Origin: CALNYZ01 sp942490945
Lineage (GTDB): Bacteria > Pseudomonadota > Gammaproteobacteria > UBA6429 > Thiohalophilaceae
Length of the DNA stretch: 64,000 bases
Direction of reading: 5' to 3'
NCBI GenBank assembly: GCA_942490945.1
Contig: CALNYZ010000018.1
Span: 1,798,001-1,862,000 of the forward strand
Of this stretch, positions 7,877 through 16,604 are shown piece by piece. The notes under the pieces were generated by a model, which made no database searches, had not been told where the DNA came from, and worked only from the letters and a program-made list of their open reading frames with translations. A program made the translations under genes and the position numbers. How positions within the stretch are numbered: the first letter of the stretch is position 1; each line of letters opens with the position of its first letter.

Positions 7877-9927
7877 ACAGACACCATCCCGAATGATTTA
7901 ACATTGATATTGTTAGGGATCTCTGACAGCGAAATAATCGACAGGTGTGGAATCAATCGTTGTGTGAAATTTTTGAAAATACCGCGTATCTCGGGTGCAC
8001 ATAGCAACACAGGGAAATGATTACTTTTCATCATATTATCAGTGTGACTTAACAACTTTTTAACCAACTGTTCTGCAAGACCCGGGTCCAGCATCAAAGT
8101 CGGCTTCTCATTGATCACGCGCAGACTGGTTGAAATCGAACGTTCAATATTCGGGTCCAGTGTTAACACATGTAACTCACCTTTTTTATCAACCAATTTC
8201 TGGCAAATTGCCGGACCAAGTTTTTGTCTTACCAGTTCTTTTAACTGGTCCTGATTTTTGGTTTGTTTCCCAAAATCCACCAGGACTTCCAGTATTGCTT
8301 CAATATTTCTGATTGTGACCCTTTCCTGCAACAAGCTTTGAAGAATTTTTTGTATGTCTGAGAGAGTCATAATATTCGGAATCAGTTCTTCAATTAATCC
8401 TGGTTGTTGTACTTTTATGCGTTCTATTATTTTGTCAGTTTCAGAACGCGTGAGAAGATTGTCTGCGTGTTGTTTAATGACTTCACTTAAATGTGTCATA
8501 AGTACATATGCAGGTTCAACAACCGTATAGTTATATTTTACAGCCTGCTCTCGCTGCTCCTTTGTAATCCATATTGCAGGCAAGTTATAACTGGGATCAG
8601 TTGTCGTGATACCTTCAAGTTTATAATCAGCATTGCCAGGATTAATTGCCATTACCCGATCAATAAGCAGCTCACCATTGGCCACATTCGCACCAAAAAC
8701 ATCAATTGCATATGAATTTGGCTCAAGTTTTTTGTTATCTTTTATATTTATCTTGGGAATGACCAAACCCATATCAAGCGCATATTGTTTGCGAAATGTA
8801 GCTATTCTTTCCATGAATAAATTATCTTCTCCGCCTACCAGCGGAACCAGATTTTGTCCAACAGACACAACAATTGGTTCTATTGTAAGTAAATTGTAAA
8901 TATCATTATCTTCTGACTGTTCGATGTTGTCGTTTTCCTGCAATTGGTCTGCTGCTGCATTCGCCTTGTTTGTATAAATACGATAAGTAATAAATACCAA
9001 TACGGAAAGAATGAGCAACACGGGCCACATAGGGATACCCGGCAGAAACAGGAACAATAAAAGGCCGAAGCAAACGACAACCAATGTTTTGGGAAATGCG
9101 GTGATTTGGTTGGATATCTCGGTACTTAACAACCCGTCAGATGATGCACGTGTAACAATGATCCCGGTTGCAGTTGATATTACCAAGGCTGGTATTTGCG
9201 TTACGATGCCATCTCCGACAGTAAGCAATGTAAAAGTCTGCAATGCATCGCTCCAGCTCATGCCTTTTTGTGCGATACCGATTATAAGGCCGCCGACAAT
9301 ATCAATTAAAATTATCAGTATGCCAGCAATCGCATCGCCTTTAACAAATTTACTGGCTCCATCCATCGCACCATAGAAACTGCCTTCCTTTTCTATTTCT
9401 TTACGGCGACGCTTGGCTTCTTCTTCATCAATAATACCTATATTCAAATCAGCATCAATACTTAACTGCTTGCCCGGCATACTATCCAGGGTAAAACGTG
9501 CAGCCACTTCTGCAACACGTTGCGCACCGCTTGTAACAACAACATATTGAACAACAATCAGCACAAGAAATACAATCAGACCAATTACATAATTACCACC
9601 AACCACATACGCACCAACAGAATGAATGACCTGACCTGCATCAGCATCGCTCAATATAAGTCGAGTCGCTGCAATGTTTAGTGATAACCGAAACAACGTC
9701 GCAATCAGTAGTAATGAAGGAAAGGTTGAAAAATCGAGCGGCTTGCGGACATAAAAAGTAATCAAGAGCAATGTAAGACCAAACGTAATATTAATAATTA
9801 ACAGGAAGTCCAGTAAAAATGTCGGGATCGGTGTAAATAATACAATCAAAATTCCGACCATCCCGATGACGAGGAACAAATCGCTCTGGTCTTTTATGCT
9901 ATTGCGTATATAGGTGAAATTAAACAT
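7873..9927 (-). CDS. flhA: Flagellar type III export gate protein FlhA
   Basis: FlhA is the large membrane ring of the flagellar type III export apparatus and couples export to the proton gradient. The 684-aa product has about eight N-terminal membrane segments. The conserved FHIPEP-family loop is present (AARFTLDSMPGKQLSIDADL, NIGIIDEEEAKRRRKEIEKE, GSFYGAMDGASKFVKGDAIA). The C-terminal cytoplasmic domain includes LDPNIERSISTSL and LLCAPEIRGIFKNF. Full length for the family (about 690 aa). It lies 1 base from flhB. Confidence 0.97.
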   Translation of the reverse strand: MFNFTYIRNSIKDQSDLFLVIGMVGILIVLFTPIPTFLLDFLLIINITFGLTLLLITFYVRKPLDFSTFPSLLLIATLFRLSLNIAATRLILSDADAGQVIHSVGAYVVGGNYVIGLIVFLVLIVVQYVVVTSGAQRVAEVAARFTLDSMPGKQLSIDADLNIGIIDEEEAKRRRKEIEKEGSFYGAMDGASKFVKGDAIAGILIILIDIVGGLIIGIAQKGMSWSDALQTFTLLTVGDGIVTQIPALVISTATGIIVTRASSDGLLSTEISNQITAFPKTLVVVCFGLLLFLFLPGIPMWPVLLILSVLVFITYRIYTNKANAAADQLQENDNIEQSEDNDIYNLLTIEPIVVSVGQNLVPLVGGEDNLFMERIATFRKQYALDMGLVIPKINIKDNKKLEPNSYAIDVFGANVANGELLIDRVMAINPGNADYKLEGITTTDPSYNLPAIWITKEQREQAVKYNYTVVEPAYVLMTHLSEVIKQHADNLLTRSETDKIIERIKVQQPGLIEELIPNIMTLSDIQKILQSLLQERVTIRNIEAILEVLVDFGKQTKNQDQLKELVRQKLGPAICQKLVDKKGELHVLTLDPNIERSISTSLRVINEKPTLMLDPGLAEQLVKKLLSHTDNMMKSNHFPVLLCAPEIRGIFKNFTQRLIPHLSIISLSEIPNNINVKSFGMVSV

Positions 9928-11016
9928 TTAATGTTCACCATTCAATTGCAGTTTATTTTTGCTCTTTCTGGAATATGCCCAGACAAGCACTCTGGCAATT
10001 TCTGAAAATAACGAGGCAGAAATGTTCTGATTTATATCAGTAGAGTAAAATATTTCGCGCGCCAGCGGTTTGTTTTCAATGATTGGGACATTATGTTTCC
10101 TCGCTAACAGCTTGATTTTTTCTGCCAGGCTACCTGCACCCTTTGCCAACACGTATGGTGATGCGCTTTTGGTTTTATCATATTTGACTGCCACTGCCAG
10201 ATGTGTTGGATTCGTAATAATGACGTCTGCATCAGGAACACGCTTGATTGACTGGGTCCGATTGGCAGCTTCACGTTGAACCTCCTTCATTTTCTGCTTT
10301 ATTTGCGGATCACCTTCCCTGCGTTTTACTTCATCCTTCATTTCACGACGACTCATCATCATTTTCTTGCCAAATGCAATGCGCGTATAAACAAGATCGA
10401 TCATGGCTACAACGAAGACAGCAAGTAACAAAGCAAATACCAGTTTAATGGACAGATTAATCAGATGTTTTGCGTATGTATCAGGATTAGTATTCAGAAG
10501 CGTTGAAATTGCCGGTATCAGGGAGCTGATTATCACATAGATAATTGAACCAAATATCGCAAGTTTAATAACTGATTTGATTGCTTCAAATATCATCTTT
10601 TTTGAAAATACACGCTTGAAGCCAGTTGCTGGATTAAGTCGCTTAAAATCAGGGGTTATTGGAAACATGGAAAACGTTGGCCCGGTTTGCAATATATTCA
10701 TCAATACCGCCAGTATCATCATACCGACAAAGAATGGACCCATAATAGTAAAAGCACTGCCAAGAATATCGGCGAAATAAATTACAACTGAATTGGCAGT
10801 AAAATCTACCTTGTGAGAATGTGAAAATATTGCCCGGTTGGTATTTAGCAATCCTGTAATCATTTGTTTTGACCAGACCACCAACACACCCAACATACCC
10901 AGAATTATAATAAACGAATTAAATTCCAGACTTTTGGCAACCTCACCACGACGTTTTGCTTCCTTGAGCTTGAAAGGTGTGGCCTGTTCCGTTTTATCCT
11001 GATCTTCGTCAGCCAT
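9928..11016 (-). CDS. flhB: Flagellar export switch protein FlhB
   Basis: FlhB is the export-gate subunit whose cytoplasmic domain cleaves itself and sets substrate specificity. The 362-aa protein has the N-terminal DKTEQATPFKLKEAKRRGEV motif, four membrane segments between about residues 33 and 212, and the autocleavage site NPTH at residues 269-272 followed by LAVAVKYD. Length and NPTH position match the enterobacterial protein. The stop is directly followed by flhA. A second, partial FlhB-like protein is encoded 3.3 kb downstream. Confidence 0.97.
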   Translation of the reverse strand: MADEDQDKTEQATPFKLKEAKRRGEVAKSLEFNSFIIILGMLGVLVVWSKQMITGLLNTNRAIFSHSHKVDFTANSVVIYFADILGSAFTIMGPFFVGMMILAVLMNILQTGPTFSMFPITPDFKRLNPATGFKRVFSKKMIFEAIKSVIKLAIFGSIIYVIISSLIPAISTLLNTNPDTYAKHLINLSIKLVFALLLAVFVVAMIDLVYTRIAFGKKMMMSRREMKDEVKRREGDPQIKQKMKEVQREAANRTQSIKRVPDADVIITNPTHLAVAVKYDKTKSASPYVLAKGAGSLAEKIKLLARKHNVPIIENKPLAREIFYSTDINQNISASLFSEIARVLVWAYSRKSKNKLQLNGEH

Positions 11017-11019
11017 GTA

Positions 11020-11784
11020 CTACACCAATACTTCTTGCCAATATAAAAATATTGACTCGAACGCTTTTTTGAAAGTAGGCAATATGTATTGCATCGACAA
11101 GGCAGTCATACTTAAACCGATAAATATTTTAAGCGGAATACTGATAAAAAATACGTTTACCTGCGGCATGGTTCTGGCAACAACAGCCAGCCCCAAATCA
11201 AGTAACAAAATCCCAAACAATGCCGGGGCAACCACCATGAGTCCGATAACAAACATCAGACCAAATTGTTTTACGATTACTTCCATATTGAGTTCAGAAA
11301 GTGGCATACCCACCGGCACAAGATCGAATGAATAACTGATACCCCTGAGTATCATGTGATGACCGTCAACCGAAAAAAATACCATGATCGCTATCATGTT
11401 CAGGATAACGCCCATCATGGCAGATTGGTTGTTCGTTGCCGGATCAATCAGATTAGCAACGCCAAATCCCATCTGAAAATCCAGAATGCGTCCACCAAAC
11501 AGGAACGCTGCAAAAGCGGTCAATATGCCAAACGCCATGACAATACCGACGGTCAGTTCATTTAACAAATACAAATAAATATTCACGCCAATATTTACAT
11601 TGTTTATATGTGATATATCAACTATGCCGGTTAATAGTATTGAAATAGCAATGATAAATAAAACACGAATTCGCGCCGGAATATATGCGATCGAAAGAAT
11701 GGGGGTAAATAGCAAGATAGCGCCGATACGTGTCGCGATGAGTAAAATGGATGTCAGCCAGCTTGTCTCAATCGTAATGTTCAT
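11020..11784 (-). CDS. fliR: Flagellar export gate protein FliR
   Basis: FliR is part of the FliP5Q4R1 core of the export gate. The 254-aa protein is very hydrophobic, with about six membrane segments, and has the family phrases RIGAILLFTPILSIAYIPAR, NELTVGIVMAFGI and QMGFGVANLIDPATNNQSAM. Usual length is about 260 aa. It follows fliQ by 1 bp and precedes flhB by 3 bp. Confidence 0.96.
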   Translation of the reverse strand: MNITIETSWLTSILLIATRIGAILLFTPILSIAYIPARIRVLFIIAISILLTGIVDISHINNVNIGVNIYLYLLNELTVGIVMAFGILTAFAAFLFGGRILDFQMGFGVANLIDPATNNQSAMMGVILNMIAIMVFFSVDGHHMILRGISYSFDLVPVGMPLSELNMEVIVKQFGLMFVIGLMVVAPALFGILLLDLGLAVVARTMPQVNVFFISIPLKIFIGLSMTALSMQYILPTFKKAFESIFLYWQEVLV

Positions 11785-11785
11785 A

Positions 11786-12052
11786 TCAAAGATAAGCCGG
11801 AATATTACTAATTAAAGTTCGTGAAAATTCGATAAGCGTATTTAACATCCAGGGACCAAGCGCGATCAATGCAAATGCCACCGCGATAATTTTCGGGATA
11901 AACGTGAGCGACATTTCCTGGATTTGTGTAACTACCTGAAAGATAGAAACTATCAAGCCGACTATTAATGCTATGCCCATAATCGGCAAACTGATTAATA
12001 TAGCCGTCCAAAGCATCTCTGCTGATAACGCCAGCGCGGTGTCTGGTGACAT
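11786..12052 (-). CDS. fliQ: Flagellar export gate protein FliQ
   Basis: FliQ is an 88-aa, two-helix hairpin membrane protein of the export gate. The sequence has typical FliQ features: IGLIVSIFQVVTQIQEMSLT-like LIVGLIVSIFQVVTQIQEMS, TFIPKI and a C-terminal LGPWMLNTLIEFSR. A strong purine-rich ribosome site (GGGGGAGA) lies about 9 nt upstream of the ATG. It is the first gene of the flagellar operon in this window. fliP, normally directly upstream, is not present here. Confidence 0.95.
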   Translation of the reverse strand: MSPDTALALSAEMLWTAILISLPIMGIALIVGLIVSIFQVVTQIQEMSLTFIPKIIAVAFALIALGPWMLNTLIEFSRTLISNIPAYL

Positions 12053-12373
12053 TGGTTACATCTCCCCCTTATACCAATTGGAAAGACGTGGGGGATAATC
12101 ATGTCTACAACAATTTGGTATAAGTAATTGTTACTTCTTTATAAATTATTTGTATTAAACTTTTTTTTTATATTGTGGTGTTACTGGTGAGTATTCTACA
12201 CTTGAATTACACAAGATGTAAATGTGTATCTTTTGCTCAAAGACACATTTATGTGTAAGCGACTGTAACTGTGATATCGATATTAAAAAATAACAAAGAT
12301 GAATCGCAGTGATTTATTATGACTATCAGATGCTTAAATGACGCCTTTCATACATTACATGATAATTTCATGC
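12053..12373. promoter_or_regulatory. Intergenic region upstream of the flagellar operon
   Basis: This AT-rich gap of about 320 bp separates the TPR genes from fliQ and presumably holds the flagellar operon promoter. I find no convincing sigma-54 (GGCAC-N5-TTGC) or sigma-28 site. Two inverted repeats are visible. A 13/14-bp pair lies at 12068-12080 and 12111-12124 (CTTATACCAATTG against CAATTTGGTATAAG). A shorter AAATGTGT / ACACATTT pair lies at 12220-12227 and 12243-12250. The first resembles the end of a small mobile repeat. The second could be an operator. The promoter is inferred from position only. Confidence 0.4.
12068..12124. repeat. 57-bp imperfect inverted repeat before fliQ
   Basis: Arms of 13 and 14 bases (12068-12080, 12111-12124) are complementary with one bulged A and enclose 30 bp. 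There is no T-run on either side, so it is not a typical terminator. It could be a short palindromic mobile repeat or a structured leader or operator for the flagellar transcript. Confidence 0.5.
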
Positions 12374-13537
12374 TTAATCTCGGTACTGCTTTAAAGTTTT
12401 TTGAAGCATACCTCGCAAATCGATATTATTAGCCTGTAACTGATTGTCTATAATCGATTTAATTTTCATATCAGACTCTGCTTGTTTACCTTCTTGTGCC
12501 ATAAGTAAACTTTCGGCAAGATTTCCGATTAAGCTTTCAGAATCCAGACGCAAAGCGTCTTTAATATTATTTCGTGCGTTCTCTGCATTATTTTCCAGAA
12601 TCGCCACAATTGCCAATCCAGCATATGTTTCACTAAAATTATGATTCAGCTCATTGGCTTGATTAAAGCTGTCTTTAGCGCCAGAAATATCATTTAACAT
12701 GATTTGACACCAGGCCAGGGAATGCCATGTACCAATATGATTAGGCATGTATTTCACGGCGTTTTGCAAGCTAGACTGTGCAGCCTGCAAATCAATTGCC
12801 GCCATTTGAGTCAACCCCAACCCACTCCATGCCCTGCCCGTTTGTGGTTTATACAATGTCGCACGTGAAAAATGCTGAATTGCAGTATGCGTATCCTGTG
12901 ACTCTAGTGCAATTGAGCCGGCTGTTATCAATGCTTCTATATTATTTTCATTATAACGCAATGTTTTTTCTGCCCATTTCATGGCAGTTGTATTATCTTG
13001 TGCATCATAATTTAGCAAGGCCAGCACACCCAAGGCCTCGGCATCTTCCGGATACTGCGCAACATATTGATCAGCAATCGTGATGCCTTCCTCAAACAGC
13101 CCCTGATGATGATATATGCGCGCTTTTAGTATTGCCGATCGCGGGACATCATCAGATTCATTTTTGATTAAATCACTTGCGAGACGTGCTTGCTCGATAT
13201 CACCAATCATAAGATGAGCAAATGCCAGATTGTAGTAAATGGCATTATTTTCAACACCGGCGTGGATCAGACTATCAAGTATTGCAATTGCCTTATCATG
13301 ATCACCTAAAGCAATAGCTATGTTTGTTTGCTGAAATAAAAGTTGCGTGTCTTGCGGATGAGCAGCCAGTGCTTTATCAAGCAGTTTTTCAGCGCCAGCA
13401 AAATCACCCAGCATGTAACGCTGTTCAATAACTTCCCTGATTAAATTGATATTATCAGGTTCAGTTGCAAGAAATGATTCATAGCGTTTTAATTTGCTAC
13501 TTGCCTCGTCCAGCTTTGCTATGGTGTTGGTACTCAA
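12374..13537 (-). CDS. TPR-repeat protein
   Basis: The 387-aa protein is made almost entirely of tetratricopeptide repeats, about ten 34-residue helical hairpins (examples: AIAILDSLIHAGVENNAIYY, TGRAWSGLGLTQMAAIDLQA, SETYAGLAIVAILENNAENA). It has no signal peptide or membrane segment, so it is probably a cytoplasmic scaffold. It overlaps the upstream TPR gene by 4 bp and is clearly co-translated with it. TPR proteins often sit beside sulfotransferase or flagellar genes. Which partner it serves here is unknown. Confidence 0.85.
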   Translation of the reverse strand: MSTNTIAKLDEASSKLKRYESFLATEPDNINLIREVIEQRYMLGDFAGAEKLLDKALAAHPQDTQLLFQQTNIAIALGDHDKAIAILDSLIHAGVENNAIYYNLAFAHLMIGDIEQARLASDLIKNESDDVPRSAILKARIYHHQGLFEEGITIADQYVAQYPEDAEALGVLALLNYDAQDNTTAMKWAEKTLRYNENNIEALITAGSIALESQDTHTAIQHFSRATLYKPQTGRAWSGLGLTQMAAIDLQAAQSSLQNAVKYMPNHIGTWHSLAWCQIMLNDISGAKDSFNQANELNHNFSETYAGLAIVAILENNAENARNNIKDALRLDSESLIGNLAESLLMAQEGKQAESDMKIKSIIDNQLQANNIDLRGMLQKTLKQYRD

Positions 13538-14094
13538 TGCTCGACCTTATAGGCATCTTTTGGCAGTGTTGCATCTGCAAACGTACCGGTTTTTTCAGAA
13601 TTTTGTCCTGAATTAATCGCGCGCAGCAGTTCTTGTGCACGGTTGTAGTATAAATTATCGGTAGGCGCAGAATTTAGCAGTGTTTCCAACATTACCTTGG
13701 CATCGGCAAGACTATTTTGTTGTGCCAGAACCATACCCCGGAAAAACAAGGCGGGCGGATGCACGGGTTCCTTTGTTAATACTGTTGCCCAGGTTGCAAG
13801 TGCGCTATCAAGTTCACCCGTATCAAATTGAGTCATACCGAGCTGAAAAAGCTCGTTTATTGACTCCGGGCGCAACTTTAAAAATGTCGTGTAGTGATCT
13901 TTGGCACGTTCATACAAGCCCAATTGTGCGTATGTACGTGCAGCGATAGCATATGCTTCTGGCAGAATATCATTGCTTTTCAAGATAGATTTCAGTTTCA
14001 GTAGCGCAGACTCGATATTTCCCTTCTCGATATCAAGATTTACCAGTGCAAGCAGTTCATCCGACTCAAAGTCAGACAAGTTGGTTTTCGACAT
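13534..14094 (-). CDS. TPR-repeat protein (small)
   Basis: This 186-aa protein carries about four TPR units (ESALLKLKSILKSNDILPEA, YAIAARTYAQLGLYERAKDH, SINELFQLGMTQFDTGELDS and ALFFRGMVLAQQNSLADAKV). Its stop overlaps the start of the longer TPR gene (ATGA type), so the two form a bicistronic unit. No enzyme domain is seen. Likely an adaptor, function unknown. Confidence 0.85.
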   Translation of the reverse strand: MSKTNLSDFESDELLALVNLDIEKGNIESALLKLKSILKSNDILPEAYAIAARTYAQLGLYERAKDHYTTFLKLRPESINELFQLGMTQFDTGELDSALATWATVLTKEPVHPPALFFRGMVLAQQNSLADAKVMLETLLNSAPTDNLYYNRAQELLRAINSGQNSEKTGTFADATLPKDAYKVEH

Positions 14095-14131
14095 AATTTT
14101 CCCCGTATAATTTAGTGTTTTATTGCCAGTA

Positions 14132-14383
14132 TTATTGTTTATTCGTATCTGAGTCTGCGAATACAGTGCGCATTTCCTTTACCGTATTATCTTTTTCTTG
14201 TGTAAAATTCTTGTATTTATTAACTACACAATCTGTATGTTTTTGCGTGTTTTCAGGAATGCCTCGAGCAACACACTCTAGCGCATATTTTCTAAATGCG
14301 AGTTCGGCATGTTCTTCAGGTGACATTGTACAAGCGGTTAGAAATAGCGGAATTAGTAATAGCAGCAGTGTTTTCTTATACAT
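14132..14383 (-). CDS. Small putative lipoprotein
   Basis: The 83-aa product has a lipoprotein signal peptide: MYKKTLLLLLIPLFLTAC, with the lipidated cysteine at residue 18. The mature part is short, charged and helical and contains two cysteines (ECVARG and TDCVVNKY) that could form a disulfide. I do not recognise the family. It lies 37 bp upstream of the TPR pair on the same strand and may belong to the same transcript. Confidence 0.7.
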   Translation of the reverse strand: MYKKTLLLLLIPLFLTACTMSPEEHAELAFRKYALECVARGIPENTQKHTDCVVNKYKNFTQEKDNTVKEMRTVFADSDTNKQ

Positions 14384-14505
14384 CGACCCTTCCCCATAAA
14401 TAATGTAATTATTAGAATAAAATTACCACAAAATCAGTTTAAATGGAATGGGCAAAAAACGACCAGATAACAACACGTTATAAATAATTCGGTAATTATT
14501 TAATG

Positions 14506-15393
14506 TTACACCTCATACCCGAACTCAAGTAGATAGTGGCACGCTATATCATTTATTGTTTTTATTTGTTCGTTAGTTAATGATTTTTTCCATTGTCCAA
14601 TCAAAGATGAATCAGGTGGTTTATCAACATTGGCATGGACTGTTTTGCGCATTTCTTTTGTCGCAAACACTCCTCCATTTGGATTTTTCCAATCTTTAAG
14701 ATTGTCCAATTTTTCCTCCGCGGATTCATAATAAGAAAGCATTTGCGAATGATAATCCAAATTGATGAAGGTACAGATTTTTCTAAGCGTTGCTTCAGGC
14801 TCAAGCACCAGATCTTCGTAGCGAACTTCAAGGTAGTGTTTAATTTTTTTTGACTGAAGCTGAGCCAACTTAATGCTTTCCACCCACTGGAAGGCATGCT
14901 CATCAATACTTCCCTTACTGAACCAGACTTTGGATGTTGACAGACATACATCCCTCACATCGCGAACTATGTGAATAAATGCTACGTCAGATATCAAGTG
15001 TTCTATTTTATCCATAATAAGAAGGTATTGAGGCGTCTTATCACCCCAATATTTCTTTTTCTGACTCTTGGCATACAGATCGTAAAATATTTTTAACCCA
15101 TTTTCGAAGGTTAAATTGTCAGCATTTTTGAATATCGCCTGTTGAAAATCACTTTTTGATACATAAGCTTCCATATCCGGCCATGTAAAGAATCCTGTAA
15201 TTTTATAACAAAAATCCCGGTAGAAATTGTCCGCGTCCTGGTTTAATTGCATCAGTGCGTCGATGAAATGAGTTTCTGGTGGAATTGCCATGTCGGGATG
15301 ACTGTCAAGCATCATCCTCAGCAAAGTAGTACCGGATCGCGCTGAACCGACGATAAAAGGATGATAAGGGGCGATTGACTTTTCTGACTTCAT
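14506..15393 (-). CDS. Sulfotransferase family protein
   Basis: The enzyme probably transfers sulfate from PAPS to a hydroxyl of a glycan or small molecule. The 5'-phosphosulfate-binding loop is clear (HPFIVGSARSGTTLLRMMLD), and the 3'-phosphate-binding region is seen in HIVRDVRDVCLSTSKVWFS. A later YEDLVLEPEATLRKICTFIN block is typical of the Sulfotransfer_3 group. The start at 15393 (MKSEKSIAPYHPF) is preferred: the frame extends 18 codons further upstream but would run across the divergent promoter region. Product 295 aa, probably cytoplasmic. The acceptor is unknown. Confidence 0.88.
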   Translation of the reverse strand: MKSEKSIAPYHPFIVGSARSGTTLLRMMLDSHPDMAIPPETHFIDALMQLNQDADNFYRDFCYKITGFFTWPDMEAYVSKSDFQQAIFKNADNLTFENGLKIFYDLYAKSQKKKYWGDKTPQYLLIMDKIEHLISDVAFIHIVRDVRDVCLSTSKVWFSKGSIDEHAFQWVESIKLAQLQSKKIKHYLEVRYEDLVLEPEATLRKICTFINLDYHSQMLSYYESAEEKLDNLKDWKNPNGGVFATKEMRKTVHANVDKPPDSSLIGQWKKSLTNEQIKTINDIACHYLLEFGYEV

Positions 15394-15413
15394 CTTTAGT
15401 ATTCTTGTATAAT
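15384..15413 (+). promoter_or_regulatory. Candidate sigma-70 promoter for the glycosyltransferase gene
   Basis: A perfect -10 TATAAT lies at 15408-15413. An 18-bp spacer separates it from a partial -35 (CTGACT, 15384-15389). This would start transcription about 15420, 18 nt before the preferred ATG at 15438. The site overlaps the beginning of the divergent sulfotransferase gene. Confidence 0.45.
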
Positions 15414-15437
15414 AATATTTTAAATAAACTGCTGCAC

Positions 15438-16604
15438 ATGAAAACAATTTTATTCACATGGGAACTCGGATCGGGCCTAGGGCATATTAATAATTTATTG
15501 CCTTTAGTGCTGGCATTTAAAAAAAAGGGGTATAACGTTGTCTGTGCATTTCGTGAAACCGAAAACACTAACATATATCACCAACATAAAATCCCGATAT
15601 ATGCTGCGCCAATAGTGCCGCAATCATCCAAATTAAGAATACAATCCACAACAACAAGTTATGCGGATATCCTTTATACCAATGGGTACAATTCAGTTGC
15701 GAACCTTACTTATTTATTAAAGGCATGGCATGACCTGTACCATACAATTAGTCCCGATTTAATAATTACTGAATTCAGCCCGACAGCCGTTCTTGCTGCA
15801 TTTGGTGAAACCCCGGTTGCATTAATTTCAAATGGATTCTGTATCCCGCCTCACGACTATAAAACATTCCCGGTATTGATGCCAGATATTGAACCCATGA
15901 TATCTCAAGAATCGTTATATGACACCATTTGTAACACTCAGCAACAATTGGGAAGAAAAATACCAGCCTACTTGACCGAGCCATTTAAAGGCGATTTTCG
16001 CTCAGTCGGTTGTTTACCTGAACTTGACCCATATAGTAATTTACGAAATAACGAGCAGGTTGGACCTATGACAGTCTTGCCTCAAGCAATCTCGTGTTAC
16101 CAGAACAAGGCGATTTATTGTTATCTGGACACACAACATTATTGTTTTAATCTTGTGTTATATAATTTATCTATTTTTGACGCGCAAACACATATCTATG
16201 TTAAGAACAGCAAAAACACCGATATACGTAATTTGCAAAAAAAATTACCGAAACTAACATTTCTGGACAAACCTCTAGACTTCAGTACAGAACTAGAACG
16301 CTATAATATTATTGTATCCAATGGAACATTGAATACCTGCCAGGCAGCCTTGGCCGCTGGCATCCCTCAATTAACTTTATCGAAAACATTAGAATCAACT
16401 TTAATCTCAAAACAATTACAAAATCTAGGCGTAGGAAAGGAAATTGAGTTACATGAAAATCACTTGGTGCAGCCGAAAATTGCCGAGCTATTTAATGATG
16501 AATCTATAAAAGTTAATGCGCAATGCGTAGCGAAAAATATCCAAAGCAGATATTATGGAGACATATTCATTAAAACACTGGCAGCAGCAGAAAACCTCTT
16601 ATAG
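15438..16604 (+). CDS. GT1-like glycosyltransferase
   Basis: The start at 15438 gives MKTILFTWELGSGLGHINNL, the classic N-terminus of GT-B glycosyltransferases related to the macrolide/UDP-glucosyl transferases (a glycine-rich loop followed by LPLVLAFKKKGYNVVCAFRE). The C-terminal half holds the nucleotide-sugar-binding domain, with IIVSNGTLNTCQAALAAGIP and QLQNLGVGKEIEL, which matches the family pattern of a donor-binding loop. Product 388 aa, no membrane segment. It converges with the sulfotransferase at 16599 (6-bp overlap of the 3' ends) and diverges from the other one. This suggests a glycan decorated by sulfation. The sugar and acceptor cannot be told. Confidence 0.8.
   Translation: MKTILFTWELGSGLGHINNLLPLVLAFKKKGYNVVCAFRETENTNIYHQHKIPIYAAPIVPQSSKLRIQSTTTSYADILYTNGYNSVANLTYLLKAWHDLYHTISPDLIITEFSPTAVLAAFGETPVALISNGFCIPPHDYKTFPVLMPDIEPMISQESLYDTICNTQQQLGRKIPAYLTEPFKGDFRSVGCLPELDPYSNLRNNEQVGPMTVLPQAISCYQNKAIYCYLDTQHYCFNLVLYNLSIFDAQTHIYVKNSKNTDIRNLQKKLPKLTFLDKPLDFSTELERYNIIVSNGTLNTCQAALAAGIPQLTLSKTLESTLISKQLQNLGVGKEIELHENHLVQPKIAELFNDESIKVNAQCVAKNIQSRYYGDIFIKTLAAAENLL

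Noticed and set aside
12374..14094. TPR pair as flagellar export chaperones
   Set aside because: They are on the same strand but separated by 320 bp and have no flagellar signature. Only the TPR assignment is supported.
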